A stretch of 38,875 bases of DNA. It comes from an uncultured Sutterella sp. (lineage in GTDB: Bacteria > Pseudomonadota > Gammaproteobacteria > Burkholderiales > Burkholderiaceae_F). How positions within the stretch are numbered: position 1 is the first letter of the stretch; each line of letters starts with the position of its first letter. This document shows, piece after piece, positions 1 to 6,621 of the stretch. The notes beneath the pieces were generated by a model. It had not been told where the DNA came from. It searched no databases and saw only the letters and a program-made list of their open reading frames with translations. Made by a program: the position numbers and the translations under genes. The stretch is taken from NCBI GenBank assembly GCA_900552915.1, contig USBS01000005.1:1-38875 (forward strand). Direction: 5' to 3'.

Positions 1-1554
1 GACAAGATCGACCGCGAGGTGTTGAACCGCTGGCTGGGTCTGCCGATCTTCCTTGCAATCATGTACGTGATGTTCCTCTTTACGCAGAATTTCGGCGCTG
101 CGTTCATCGACTTCTTCGACATCACGTTTGCAGGCATCTTTGTAGACGGCTTCGGCCGCTTACTTGAAGCCGTCGGCACGCCCGAATGGCTCAAGGTGCT
201 TCTGGCCGACGGCATCGGCGGCGGTTTGACGACCGTGGCAACCTTCGTGCCGCCCGTCTTCTTCCTGTTCCTTTTCCTTGCCGCTCTTGAAGACTCGGGC
301 TATATGGCTCGCGCGGCCTTCGTGATGGACCGCATCATGCGCGCAATCGGTTTGCCCGGCAAGGCCTTCGTGCCGCTCATTGTGGGCTTCGGCTGCAACG
401 TGCCCGCCATTATGGCGACGCGCACGATGGATAAGGCAACCGACCGCATCGTGACGATCATGATGGCTCCGTTCATGAGCTGCGGCGCCCGCATGCCCGT
501 GTACGTGCTCTTTGCCACGGCGTTCTTCCCGACCAACGGTCAGAACCTGGTGTTCGGCATTTACCTCATCGGCATTCTCGCGGCCATCATCACGGGCTTC
601 CTCGTAAAGCGCGTGGTGCTGCCCGGTGAAGTTTCCGCCTTCGTGATGGAAATTCCGCCGTACCACATCCCGACCGTCAAGGGCGTGATGATGCGCACCT
701 GGGATCGTCTGAAGACGTTCCTGCAGCGCGCGGGCAAGGTGATTGTCATCATCTGCGCCATTCTGGGCTTCCTCAACAGCTGGGGTACCGACGGGTCCTT
801 CGGCAACGAAGACAGCGAAAAGTCCGTTCTGTCCGAGATCGGCTACACGATTGCTCCGGTGCTCTCGCCGATGGGCGTGACGCAGGAAAACTGGCCCGCG
901 GCCGTGGGTGTCTTCACCGGCATCTTTGCTAAGGAAGCTGTGGTGGGTACGCTCAACTCCCTCTATGACCAGCGCGCTCGCGAAGCCAATGCGGCTGCCG
1001 CAGGTCCCGATGCCGCTCCTGCCGAAGAAGAACCGACTGCCGACGAAGGCTGGTCGCTCGGCGCCATCCTTTCCGAAGCTGTCGGCACGATCCGCGACAA
1101 CCTTGCCGATCTCGGCGGAGCCTTCACCGATCCGCTCGGCATTGCGGTTGACGACTTGTCCGACACTGCAGCTGCGGCTGAAAGTCAGGAAGTGACCGTA
1201 ACGACCGTTCAGATGATGCAGCAGCTCTTCGGCTCACAGCTGGCAGCCTTTGCCTACCTGATGCTGGTGCTCCTGTACATGCCCTGCGTGGCGGCTATTG
1301 CGGCCGTCTACCGTGAAGCGGGTGCAGCCTGGACGCTCTTTTTGGCGGCCTGGACGACGGTGCTCGGCTACTCGACCGCAACGATCGTCTACCGCGTGGG
1401 AACCTTTGCTCAGGATCCGCTCTACGCAACCGTGGCAATCGTTGTTTCGCTCGGTCTGCTTGCCGGCTTGCTTGCCTTCATGCGCAACTACGTGAAGAAC
1501 AACCGCGGCAAGGGCCCCAAGGTGATCCCGATCGCCGTGGCACAGGCCTCCTAA
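1..1554 (+). CDS. feoB: Ferrous iron transporter FeoB, C-terminal part (5' end outside window)
   Basis: This is the membrane half of FeoB, the inner-membrane GTP-dependent Fe(II) importer. The reading frame is open from base 1, so the N-terminal G domain (G1-G5 motifs) lies upstream of the window; the GTG at 19 is internal. About 517 codons are visible. Recognisable FeoB features are the segment ALEDSGYMARAAFVMDR, the Gate motif with its conserved cysteine (GFGCNVPAIMATRTMD), and the second Gate-like segment FAKEAVVGTLNSLYD. Between the last two transmembrane blocks is an Ala/Glu/Pro-rich hydrophilic stretch at about residues 325-395 of the visible part. A FeoC-like gene follows after a strong hairpin terminator. 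FeoA, if present, would be upstream. Identification is secure; only completeness is unknown. Confidence 0.95.
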   Translation, partial: DKIDREVLNRWLGLPIFLAIMYVMFLFTQNFGAAFIDFFDITFAGIFVDGFGRLLEAVGTPEWLKVLLADGIGGGLTTVATFVPPVFFLFLFLAALEDSGYMARAAFVMDRIMRAIGLPGKAFVPLIVGFGCNVPAIMATRTMDKATDRIVTIMMAPFMSCGARMPVYVLFATAFFPTNGQNLVFGIYLIGILAAIITGFLVKRVVLPGEVSAFVMEIPPYHIPTVKGVMMRTWDRLKTFLQRAGKVIVIICAILGFLNSWGTDGSFGNEDSEKSVLSEIGYTIAPVLSPMGVTQENWPAAVGVFTGIFAKEAVVGTLNSLYDQRAREANAAAAGPDAAPAEEEPTADEGWSLGAILSEAVGTIRDNLADLGGAFTDPLGIAVDDLSDTAAAAESQEVTVTTVQMMQQLFGSQLAAFAYLMLVLLYMPCVAAIAAVYREAGAAWTLFLAAWTTVLGYSTATIVYRVGTFAQDPLYATVAIVVSLGLLAGLLAFMRNYVKNNRGKGPKVIPIAVAQAS

Positions 1555-1594
1555 CGAAACCGTAATGATCGGCGCCGCAATGCGCCGGAAAGAC

Positions 1595-1643
1595 AAGCCG
1601 CATTTGACGCCTTTCCCAATCGAGACGTCGAGTGCGGCTTTTT
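1595..1643 (+). terminator. Intrinsic terminator or attenuator between feoB and the feoC-like gene
   Basis: The arms at 1595-1609 and 1626-1640 form a 15-bp stem (two G-U pairs) with a 16-nt loop. The 3' arm runs into TTTTT at 1639-1643. It follows the feoB stop by about 40 nt and ends 26 nt before the feoC-like start. It should end or attenuate feoB transcripts, lowering expression of the downstream gene. Confidence 0.75.
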
Positions 1644-1668
1644 CGAATGAACGAAAAGGACCGCACAG

Positions 1669-1938
1669 ATGAGTCTTCTTACCGAAATGCAGGATTACCT
1701 GCGCCGCTATTCGACGGCCACACAATCGGAACTCGCGCAGCAGCTGCGCACGACGCCCGAAGTGATTGAAATGATGGGCGAGACGCTGCGCGCCAAAGGC
1801 AAAGTCAGGTTTCTGATGACAATGCCCGCCTGCATGAGCGGAGCGTGTAACGGATCCTGCGGCCAGGGACAGTCATCGGGCGAGGGTAAGCGCGAACCGG
1901 TGCGCGTTTACGAATGGCTGGGCTCCAAATCTCAATAG
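1669..1938 (+). CDS. feoC: FeoC-like small winged-helix protein with Cys cluster
   Basis: An 89-residue protein placed directly after feoB. Residues 1-50 read like a small winged helix (SLLTEMQDYLRRYSTATQSE, then a helix with PEVIEMMGETLRAKGKV), as in FeoC. This is followed by a wing rich in cysteines (CMSGACNGSCG). FeoC proteins carry similar Cys clusters, which in Klebsiella and Escherichia homologues bind an Fe-S cluster or sense oxygen/iron and influence FeoB stability. Here only three Cys are clustered (C-x4-C-x3-C spacing) and the fourth typical Cys is not seen. The start is supported by AAAAGGA about 9 nt upstream. A strong hairpin separates it from feoB, so it may be expressed at a reduced or independent level. 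The family assignment rests on position and pattern. Confidence 0.75.
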   Translation: MSLLTEMQDYLRRYSTATQSELAQQLRTTPEVIEMMGETLRAKGKVRFLMTMPACMSGACNGSCGQGQSSGEGKREPVRVYEWLGSKSQ

Positions 1939-2073
1939 GGCGACGAAGTCGCCGTGGATCCTCTGCGTGATTGCTGATTCGAATGAAAAAGGCTGCAGGC
2001 CGTTTTGTCAGACTATCTTGACTCGCCGTAGAATCCTTCGGTTTTTTCAACGATTAGGAAAGGACTTATCACC

Positions 2074-2793
2074 ATGGCGGGCGGCTTTGCGGACAAAAAG
2101 GCACTCGTGCTTTTCTCGGGCGGACAGGACTCCACGACGTGTCTTGCGTGGGCGCTTAAGAACTTCAAGGAAGTGGAAACCGTGGGCTTTGACTACGGTC
2201 AGAGACACACGGCGGAAATCACGTGCCGCAAACATATTCTCGAGACCATTGAAGATGTGTTGCCGTATGCCAAAGGACGGCTCGGTCAGGACCACATGAT
2301 CGACATGAAGGTGTTGGGTCAGATTTCTGAGTGTTCGCTTACGCGTGAAATCGAAATTGAGTTTGAAAAGGACGGCGTACCCAATTCCTTTGTACCCGCA
2401 CGCAATCTTCTCTTTTTCACGTTTGCTTCGGCCATTGCCTACCGCAGAGGCGGTTCCGTCTTGGTGGGCGGCATGTGCGAAACCGACTATTCGGGCTACG
2501 CCGACTGCCGCGACAATACCCTCAAGAGCCTGCAGGTGTCGTTGTCTCTGGGCTTGGATCGCCAGATTGTGATTGAAACGCCCTTGATGTGGCTCACCAA
2601 GGAAGAAACCTGGGAGCTTGCATATAGTCTAGGCGGCGACGCCTTCGTGGAATTTGTGCGCACGCAGACGCACACCTGCTACCTGGGAAACCACGATGTG
2701 CTCCACGACTGGGGCTACGGGTGCGGGCAATGCCCGGCCTGCAAATTGCGTCAAGCCGGATGGGAAGCTTGGGCAGCCAAGCACCGTCATTGA
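2074..2793 (+). CDS. queC: 7-cyano-7-deazaguanine synthase QueC
   Basis: QueC converts 7-carboxy-7-deazaguanine to preQ0 using ATP and ammonia, a cytosolic step of queuosine tRNA modification. The 239-residue product shows the PP-loop SGGQDS at residues 15-20 and the C-terminal zinc-binding cysteines C202, C217, C220 and C223 (CGQCPACKLR). Both are diagnostic, and the length fits the family. The start at 2074 is preceded by AGGAAAGGA, an excellent ribosome binding site. The next pathway enzyme, queF, is in the same window but 26 kb away, so the pathway genes are dispersed. No preQ1 riboswitch-like pseudoknot was recognised in the 135 nt upstream. Confidence 0.97.
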   Translation: MAGGFADKKALVLFSGGQDSTTCLAWALKNFKEVETVGFDYGQRHTAEITCRKHILETIEDVLPYAKGRLGQDHMIDMKVLGQISECSLTREIEIEFEKDGVPNSFVPARNLLFFTFASAIAYRRGGSVLVGGMCETDYSGYADCRDNTLKSLQVSLSLGLDRQIVIETPLMWLTKEETWELAYSLGGDAFVEFVRTQTHTCYLGNHDVLHDWGYGCGQCPACKLRQAGWEAWAAKHRH

Positions 2794-2821
2794 TACCGCC
2801 CCAAATCCGTTTTCCACAGCA

Positions 2822-2847
2822 CAAGGCCCGACATTGATCGGGCCTTG
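2822..2847. terminator. Hairpin between convergent queC and tsaD
   Basis: CAAGGCCCGA (2822-2831) and TCGGGCCTTG (2838-2847) form a perfect 10-bp stem with a CATTGA loop. It lies in the 70-nt gap between the convergent stops of queC and tsaD. Neither side has a clear T tract, so it may act as a bidirectional transcript end or stabiliser rather than a classic intrinsic terminator. Confidence 0.55.
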
Positions 2848-2863
2848 CTGCAAATGGAAGTTG

Positions 2864-3940
2864 TCAGTGATTGCGGAAGCGCTGACGGGGATTGACCTCA
2901 TCGGGTCTTGCGGCCTGAGAAAGCGTCCAGCGGGGTTTGGCAGAAAAGCTCCAACGCTTGGTGGCGGCAGCAAGTTCTTCAGCCGTCATGTGTTCCAGAC
3001 GCATCATGCCGGCAATCGCAATCATGGCGCCGTTGTCGGTGCACAACCGCTGCGGCGGGAAGAAGACTCTTGCGCCGCGCTTGCGGCAGGCTTCGATCAA
3101 GCTTGCGCGAAGCGTTTTATTGGCGGAAACACCGCCCGCGACTACCAACTGCTTGATGCCGGTTGTTTTGATCGCTTTGATGGCCTTGGTGGTGAGCACG
3201 TCGGCAACGGCTTCGGTAAAGGCAAGAGCCAAGTCTGAGCGGAACTGCGGATCCTCCGGGTTTTCGGCGTCGTTGACGGCCGTGAGCACGGCTGTTTTAA
3301 GCCCCGAGAAACTCATGTCCAACGAGGGCGAATGCAGCATCGGGCGCGGCAGTTCAATGGCGCCGGGGCGGCCTGTTTCAGCCAAGCGCGACACAGCGGG
3401 ACCTCCCGGATAGCCTTCGCCCAAAAGCTGCGCGGTTTTATCAAAGGCTTCGCCTGCAGCGTCATCCAATGTTTCTCCCAAAAGCTCGTAGCTTCCGAAC
3501 GCGTTCACACGCATGAATTGCGTGTGACCGCCGCTCACAAGAAGCGCGATGAACGGGAACTTGGGCGCGGGATCGGCAAGACATGCCGAGAGCAGATGCC
3601 CTTCCAGATGATGAACACCCACAACCGGAACGCCTAATGCATAGCCGATGGCGTGCGCGACAGAGGAGCCGACCAACAGAGCGCCGGCTAGACCCGGACC
3701 TTCGGTGACGGCAACAGCTCCCAATTCTTCTTTCTTGACATTGGCGCGCGTGAGCACGTCGTCAATCAACACCAACGCACGGCGAATGTGGTCACGGCTT
3801 GCGAGTTCCGGCACGACGCCGCCGTAGGCGCGGTGCATGTCGATTTGCGTGTACACGGCGTCGGCGAGCAGCCCCTGTTTGCTGTCAATCAACGCAACGC
3901 CCGTTTCGTCGCACGAGCTTTCAATGCCGAGAACTTTCAT
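2864..3940 (-). CDS. tsaD: tRNA N6-adenosine threonylcarbamoyltransferase TsaD
   Basis: TsaD transfers the threonylcarbamoyl group to A37 of ANN-decoding tRNAs, working with TsaB and TsaE. The product begins MKVLGIESSCDETGVAL, the canonical family start. An in-frame ATG five codons upstream is less likely. Further hallmarks are the metal-binding HHLEGH motif, VSGGHTQF, GGVSANKTLR and TDNGAMIA. At 358 residues it is slightly longer than usual (about 340) because of a basic C-terminal tail. No clear Shine-Dalgarno sequence precedes the start. It is convergent with queC and separated from the lipoprotein gene upstream by about 100 nt. Confidence 0.97.
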   Translation of the reverse strand: MKVLGIESSCDETGVALIDSKQGLLADAVYTQIDMHRAYGGVVPELASRDHIRRALVLIDDVLTRANVKKEELGAVAVTEGPGLAGALLVGSSVAHAIGYALGVPVVGVHHLEGHLLSACLADPAPKFPFIALLVSGGHTQFMRVNAFGSYELLGETLDDAAGEAFDKTAQLLGEGYPGGPAVSRLAETGRPGAIELPRPMLHSPSLDMSFSGLKTAVLTAVNDAENPEDPQFRSDLALAFTEAVADVLTTKAIKAIKTTGIKQLVVAGGVSANKTLRASLIEACRKRGARVFFPPQRLCTDNGAMIAIAGMMRLEHMTAEELAAATKRWSFSAKPRWTLSQAARPDEVNPRQRFRNH

Positions 3941-4041
3941 GGGAGAAAACATCAAAAATTGAAGAGTGCCGCCATTTTAACGGGAACAGCAACGCTTGAC
4001 CTTGCACCGGGCAAGGCCAAAGAAACGCAATTTAGCAATCA

Positions 4042-4542
4042 TCAGCGATGAGGAGGCCTCGGGGGCGGAGGCGGACGATGCATCGGAGGAGGCGGCCCCC
4101 ACAAGAAGGGGCCCCAGAGCATCATGCGGTCGTTGTAGAAGCGCTCCATTTCAAGTTCGGCTTGAAGCTGCGCTTGACGTTGCTTTGCGAGCTGCAGCGC
4201 ATGCTGAAGATCTTTTTCAAGATCCGGGGCATCGGTCGGACGCTTCAAGACATAGCGAAACCGTGAATTTTCGCCGCAGAGCACGATGGGATTGGGAGAG
4301 GATGCCTTTGCGCCAGACGGCCACGTGTAGGTAACACCCAGAATGCGCGCACAGCCGTCAATATCTCTCGAAGCATCGAGATCATCGTTGGAAAACGAAA
4401 CCGCAACGGGCGTAACGCCGTACTGTTGTCCGGCAACCGTCGTCACGACGGCTCCCTCGATGTCGCTTTCAAAAACAACCGTTGTGGAACAGCCGGCAAG
4501 AATCAGTGTCGAAACCGCAAGCGTAAAGATCGGTGTGCGCAT
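4042..4542 (-). CDS. Small lipoprotein with Pro/His-rich C-terminal tail, function unknown
   Basis: A predicted 166-residue lipoprotein. It starts MRTPIFTLAVSTLILAGC, a signal peptide ending in a lipobox with the acylated Cys at residue 18. GAGGT-like bases lie 5-8 nt upstream on the minus strand, which favours this start over ATGs up to 63 nt further upstream. The region after the lipobox (TTVVFESDIEGAVVTTVAGQ and on) resembles the short beta-domain of PEGA-like lipoproteins, but this is only an impression. A helical, Gln-rich segment (LQLAKQRQAQLQAELEMERF) follows. The C-terminus is WGPFLWGPPPPMHRPPPPPR, ending in His-Arg. I do not recognise a specific family. It probably sits in the outer membrane or periplasm. 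Confidence 0.7.
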   Translation of the reverse strand: MRTPIFTLAVSTLILAGCSTTVVFESDIEGAVVTTVAGQQYGVTPVAVSFSNDDLDASRDIDGCARILGVTYTWPSGAKASSPNPIVLCGENSRFRYVLKRPTDAPDLEKDLQHALQLAKQRQAQLQAELEMERFYNDRMMLWGPFLWGPPPPMHRPPPPPRPPHR

Positions 4543-4627
4543 GGCAAACCTCAGATGTGGTGCTTTTTCCATCATTTTACGGACGAGCGGTAGGCATGAA
4601 AGCAAAGATTTGGTGAGGACCGTTGCC

Positions 4628-4684
4628 TGTTGATAAGCCGAAGTGTGAATAACGAAAGAGGTTCTTCACAGGTTTTGGGGATAA
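4628..4684. other. Cluster of four DnaA-box-like 9-mers
   Basis: Within 57 bp are TGTTGATAA (4628-4636, one mismatch), TGTGAATAA (4644-4652, a perfect complement of consensus TTATNCACA), TTCTTCACA (4662-4670, one mismatch, opposite strand) and TGGGGATAA (4676-4684, one mismatch). An AT-rich stretch with a 9-bp inverted repeat follows at 4721-4747. No dnaA, dnaN or gidA gene is nearby, so a chromosomal origin is unlikely. A DnaA titration or regulatory site is possible, and chance is not excluded. Confidence 0.35.
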
Positions 4685-4720
4685 GTGGGTGAGCAAACAG
4701 TGTCGGTCACTGATTTGCAA

Positions 4721-4747
4721 CAATTTTTGTCATGTGCTCAAAAATTG
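4721..4747. repeat. Perfect 9-bp inverted repeat in the porin downstream region
   Basis: CAATTTTTG (4721-4729) and CAAAAATTG (4739-4747) are exact inverted copies separated by 9 nt. The loop edge overlaps a second short inverted pair, TGTGC/GCACA (4733-4737 and 4749-4753). This is either a protein-binding palindrome or a weak AU-rich hairpin. It lies between the porin terminator and the DnaA-box-like cluster. Confidence 0.5.
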
Positions 4748-4778
4748 GGCACACAGCAAAACCGATTTTGAAGGGTAT

Positions 4779-4812
4779 GAAAAACCCGCCTCAGCCGAAA
4801 CCGAAGCGGGTT
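4779..4812 (-). terminator. Intrinsic terminator of the porin gene
   Basis: Read on the minus strand, AACCCGCTTCGG pairs with the segment ending GGCGGGTT to give a 12-bp stem (with G-U pairs) and a TTTCGG loop, followed by a run of T. It starts about 38 nt after the porin stop codon. This is a textbook rho-independent terminator. Confidence 0.85.
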
Positions 4813-4849
4813 GATGCTAATCAGTAGATCTCAGGATGAGATTGTCAGA

Positions 4850-6007
4850 TTAGAAGCGATGACGCAGGCCGACCATGACGCCGAACACGTAAGGATCAGC
4901 GTCCTTACCTTCATAGTTCGCGGCATTTTCGAGACTATCCTGGTTGTAGGTTGCAACAGCATAGACGTCCGTGCGCTTGGAGAACGGGTAGTCGTAGCCT
5001 GCAGACACGATCCAACGCGAAAGTTCAAGATCCTTGTCGCCGGTCTGAGCAGCGCTGTCGGCTGCTTCGGCATCCATGTACGCAGCACCGAACAGAACCT
5101 GGCCGCCAGCAACCGGAATGCTGGTAGACAGGCCAAGAGACCAGCCCTCAAGCTTCAAGCCCTTGTAGCCAACGCCGCCATCAGAGGAGATGCCGGAGTA
5201 GTTGGAGAGCTTGGCTTCGTCAAAGTAGCTGACACCAGCGAAGACCTTTGCAACTTCGAAGTCAAAGTTGCCACCGAAGCGGACCGTCAATGAATCGTCA
5301 AGGTCTTCGATCTTCGACTTCTGGGCGGTAGCGTAGTTAACAGAATCAACACTCAAGAAGAGGTTCAGGGGGCCATTGGCATAAGAAGCACCGATGGCAT
5401 AGTAACGATCGCTCGAAGATTCGTTTTCAACGCTGTCATACGTCGCCGGATCGAGGGAATTACCCATGCCATACTGAGCGTACACCTTGAAGCCGGCGAA
5501 GCTCGGGGTCTGATAGGCAATCATGTTGTCCCAGATCTGGGAGTTGCCGAAAACATTATCGGCGTTGGCAGCGTAGCTACCCCAGGACGTGCCGAAAGCA
5601 GACATCACACCGTGCTGTGCCCAGGAGGAGGTACCACCGTTGATGGAGCCCATGCGGCCCATGGCGAACTTACCGAAGCTGCCTTCCAGGAAAAGAGAAG
5701 CCTCACGACGGAAGAAGTGATCGTCGTCCTTCAGAGAGCCGTCGTCAGAGTTGAACTGGTTTTCGAGGATGAAGCCAACCGTCAGGCCGTTGCCGAGGTC
5801 TTCCGTGCCCTTAAAGCCGAAGCGGGAGCCGGAAGCCATGCCGGATTCCATCGAGAACTTGTTGAAGCTATCGGTATTTGCCTTGTCATAATCGCCGGAC
5901 AAATAACGAACGCCCGTGTCAACGATACCATAGAGCTGAACATCAGCAGCGAGAGCAGAACCGGCAAAAGCGCCAAGAACGGCAACTGCAGCAAGAGTCT
6001 TTTTCAT
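4850..6007 (-). CDS. General porin, Burkholderia-type (Gram-negative porin family)
   Basis: A 385-residue outer-membrane beta-barrel porin. It has a clear signal peptide (MKKTLAAVAVLGAFAGSALA) cleaved before ADVQLYGIVDTGVRYL, the usual first strand of betaproteobacterial porins. It also has the loop-3 region motif RREASLFLEGSFGKFAMGRM and the C-terminal strand ending GVMVGLRHRF, with the terminal Phe needed for BAM-dependent assembly. Alternating hydrophobic strands and Asp/Ser/Gly-rich loops run throughout. It probably forms trimers allowing diffusion of small hydrophilic solutes. The gene is monocistronic, with its own terminator and a 5' hairpin at 6113-6138, which fits a highly expressed, regulated mRNA. 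Substrate preference cannot be read from sequence. Confidence 0.93.
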   Translation of the reverse strand: MKKTLAAVAVLGAFAGSALAADVQLYGIVDTGVRYLSGDYDKANTDSFNKFSMESGMASGSRFGFKGTEDLGNGLTVGFILENQFNSDDGSLKDDDHFFRREASLFLEGSFGKFAMGRMGSINGGTSSWAQHGVMSAFGTSWGSYAANADNVFGNSQIWDNMIAYQTPSFAGFKVYAQYGMGNSLDPATYDSVENESSSDRYYAIGASYANGPLNLFLSVDSVNYATAQKSKIEDLDDSLTVRFGGNFDFEVAKVFAGVSYFDEAKLSNYSGISSDGGVGYKGLKLEGWSLGLSTSIPVAGGQVLFGAAYMDAEAADSAAQTGDKDLELSRWIVSAGYDYPFSKRTDVYAVATYNQDSLENAANYEGKDADPYVFGVMVGLRHRF

Positions 6008-6112
6008 TTTTGAATGTTCCTATAGAAATAGGTGGGATCTTTTTGATCAAAAAGGCCCGGGTTTTTCGAATGTTGCTAGCCTGCAAGGAACCGCAACAAG
6101 CCCAAAGGCCCT

Positions 6113-6138
6113 ATCACCCTTTGTTCCGAAAGGGTGAT
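6113..6138 (-). promoter_or_regulatory. Perfect 10-bp hairpin upstream of the porin gene
   Basis: ATCACCCTTT (6113-6122) and AAAGGGTGAT (6129-6138) form a perfect inverted repeat with a 6-nt loop, about 105 nt upstream of the porin start. No T tract follows on either strand, so it is not an intrinsic terminator. It could be an operator palindrome or a 5' UTR stem of the porin mRNA. The rest of the 328-nt gap between the porin and tautomerase genes shows no gene. Confidence 0.5.
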
Positions 6139-6335
6139 GGCATTCTTGCTCCGAATGAGTCAACTCACAATGGGAAGCAAGAGGAGACAAGAGGTGTGAT
6201 GCTTTTTTGCAACACAATGGAGTGCTGATCAATCCAAAACCAAGGGTAAACCCTTTACTTAGGAAAAGAAGGGCACACGCATCATCGAACCGTCACAAAC
6301 GTGCAAAGATGCTGAAACACACGAAGGAGGTTGCA

Positions 6336-6551
6336 ATGCCATATGTCAACATCAAACTCACCGGCGACTCGGAAGCGCCCACACCCGAGCAAAAAGAACA
6401 GCTCATTGCAGGTGTCACAAAACTCATCGCCGACGTGCTTGGGAAAGACACGACTCACTTAGTTGTCGTGATCGACGAAGTGCCGATGACCAATTACGGC
6501 ATCAACGGCAAAACCGTCAAAGCGCTTCGTGCAGCCAAAGCAAACTCCTGA
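6336..6551 (+). CDS. 4-oxalocrotonate tautomerase-like enzyme
   Basis: A 71-residue 4-OT family protein. The start at 6336 is fixed by a perfect AAGGAGG ribosome binding site at 6324-6330 and by the mature N-terminus MPYVNIKLTGD. Removal of Met exposes the catalytic Pro1 of this family. The rest (TPEQKEQLIAGVTKLIADVL, then VVVIDEVPMTNYGINGK) matches the beta-alpha-beta fold of small hexameric tautomerases. The segment following the central strand fits the usual 4-OT length of 60-75 residues. No aromatic meta-cleavage genes are nearby, so the natural substrate is unknown; many orphan 4-OT paralogues of this type exist. It appears to be transcribed alone, between the divergent porin and the convergent antiporter-like gene. 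Confidence 0.88.
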   Translation: MPYVNIKLTGDSEAPTPEQKEQLIAGVTKLIADVLGKDTTHLVVVIDEVPMTNYGINGKTVKALRAAKANS

Positions 6552-6570
6552 CTTTCTTGCCAAATGAAAT

Positions 6571-6596
6571 GGGCGACCGAGGTGTCCCGATCGCCC
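6571..6596. terminator. Imperfect hairpin between convergent tautomerase and NhaC-like genes
   Basis: GGGCGA (6571-6576) pairs with TCGCCC (6591-6596), with partial inner pairing (CGAGG against CCCG). It sits between the two convergent stops. There is no T tract, so it is a weak bidirectional terminator candidate. Confidence 0.35.
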
Positions 6597-6621
6597 GCCT
6601 AAACCGACTCAAAAAATTCGA

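Noticed and set aside
1939..2073. preQ1 riboswitch before queC
   Set aside because: No matching hairpin followed by an A-rich pseudoknot tail was found.
4628..4812. Chromosomal origin of replication
   Set aside because: No dnaA, dnaN, rnpA, gidA or parAB genes nearby, and only one of the four boxes is perfect; kept as a finding, not called an origin.
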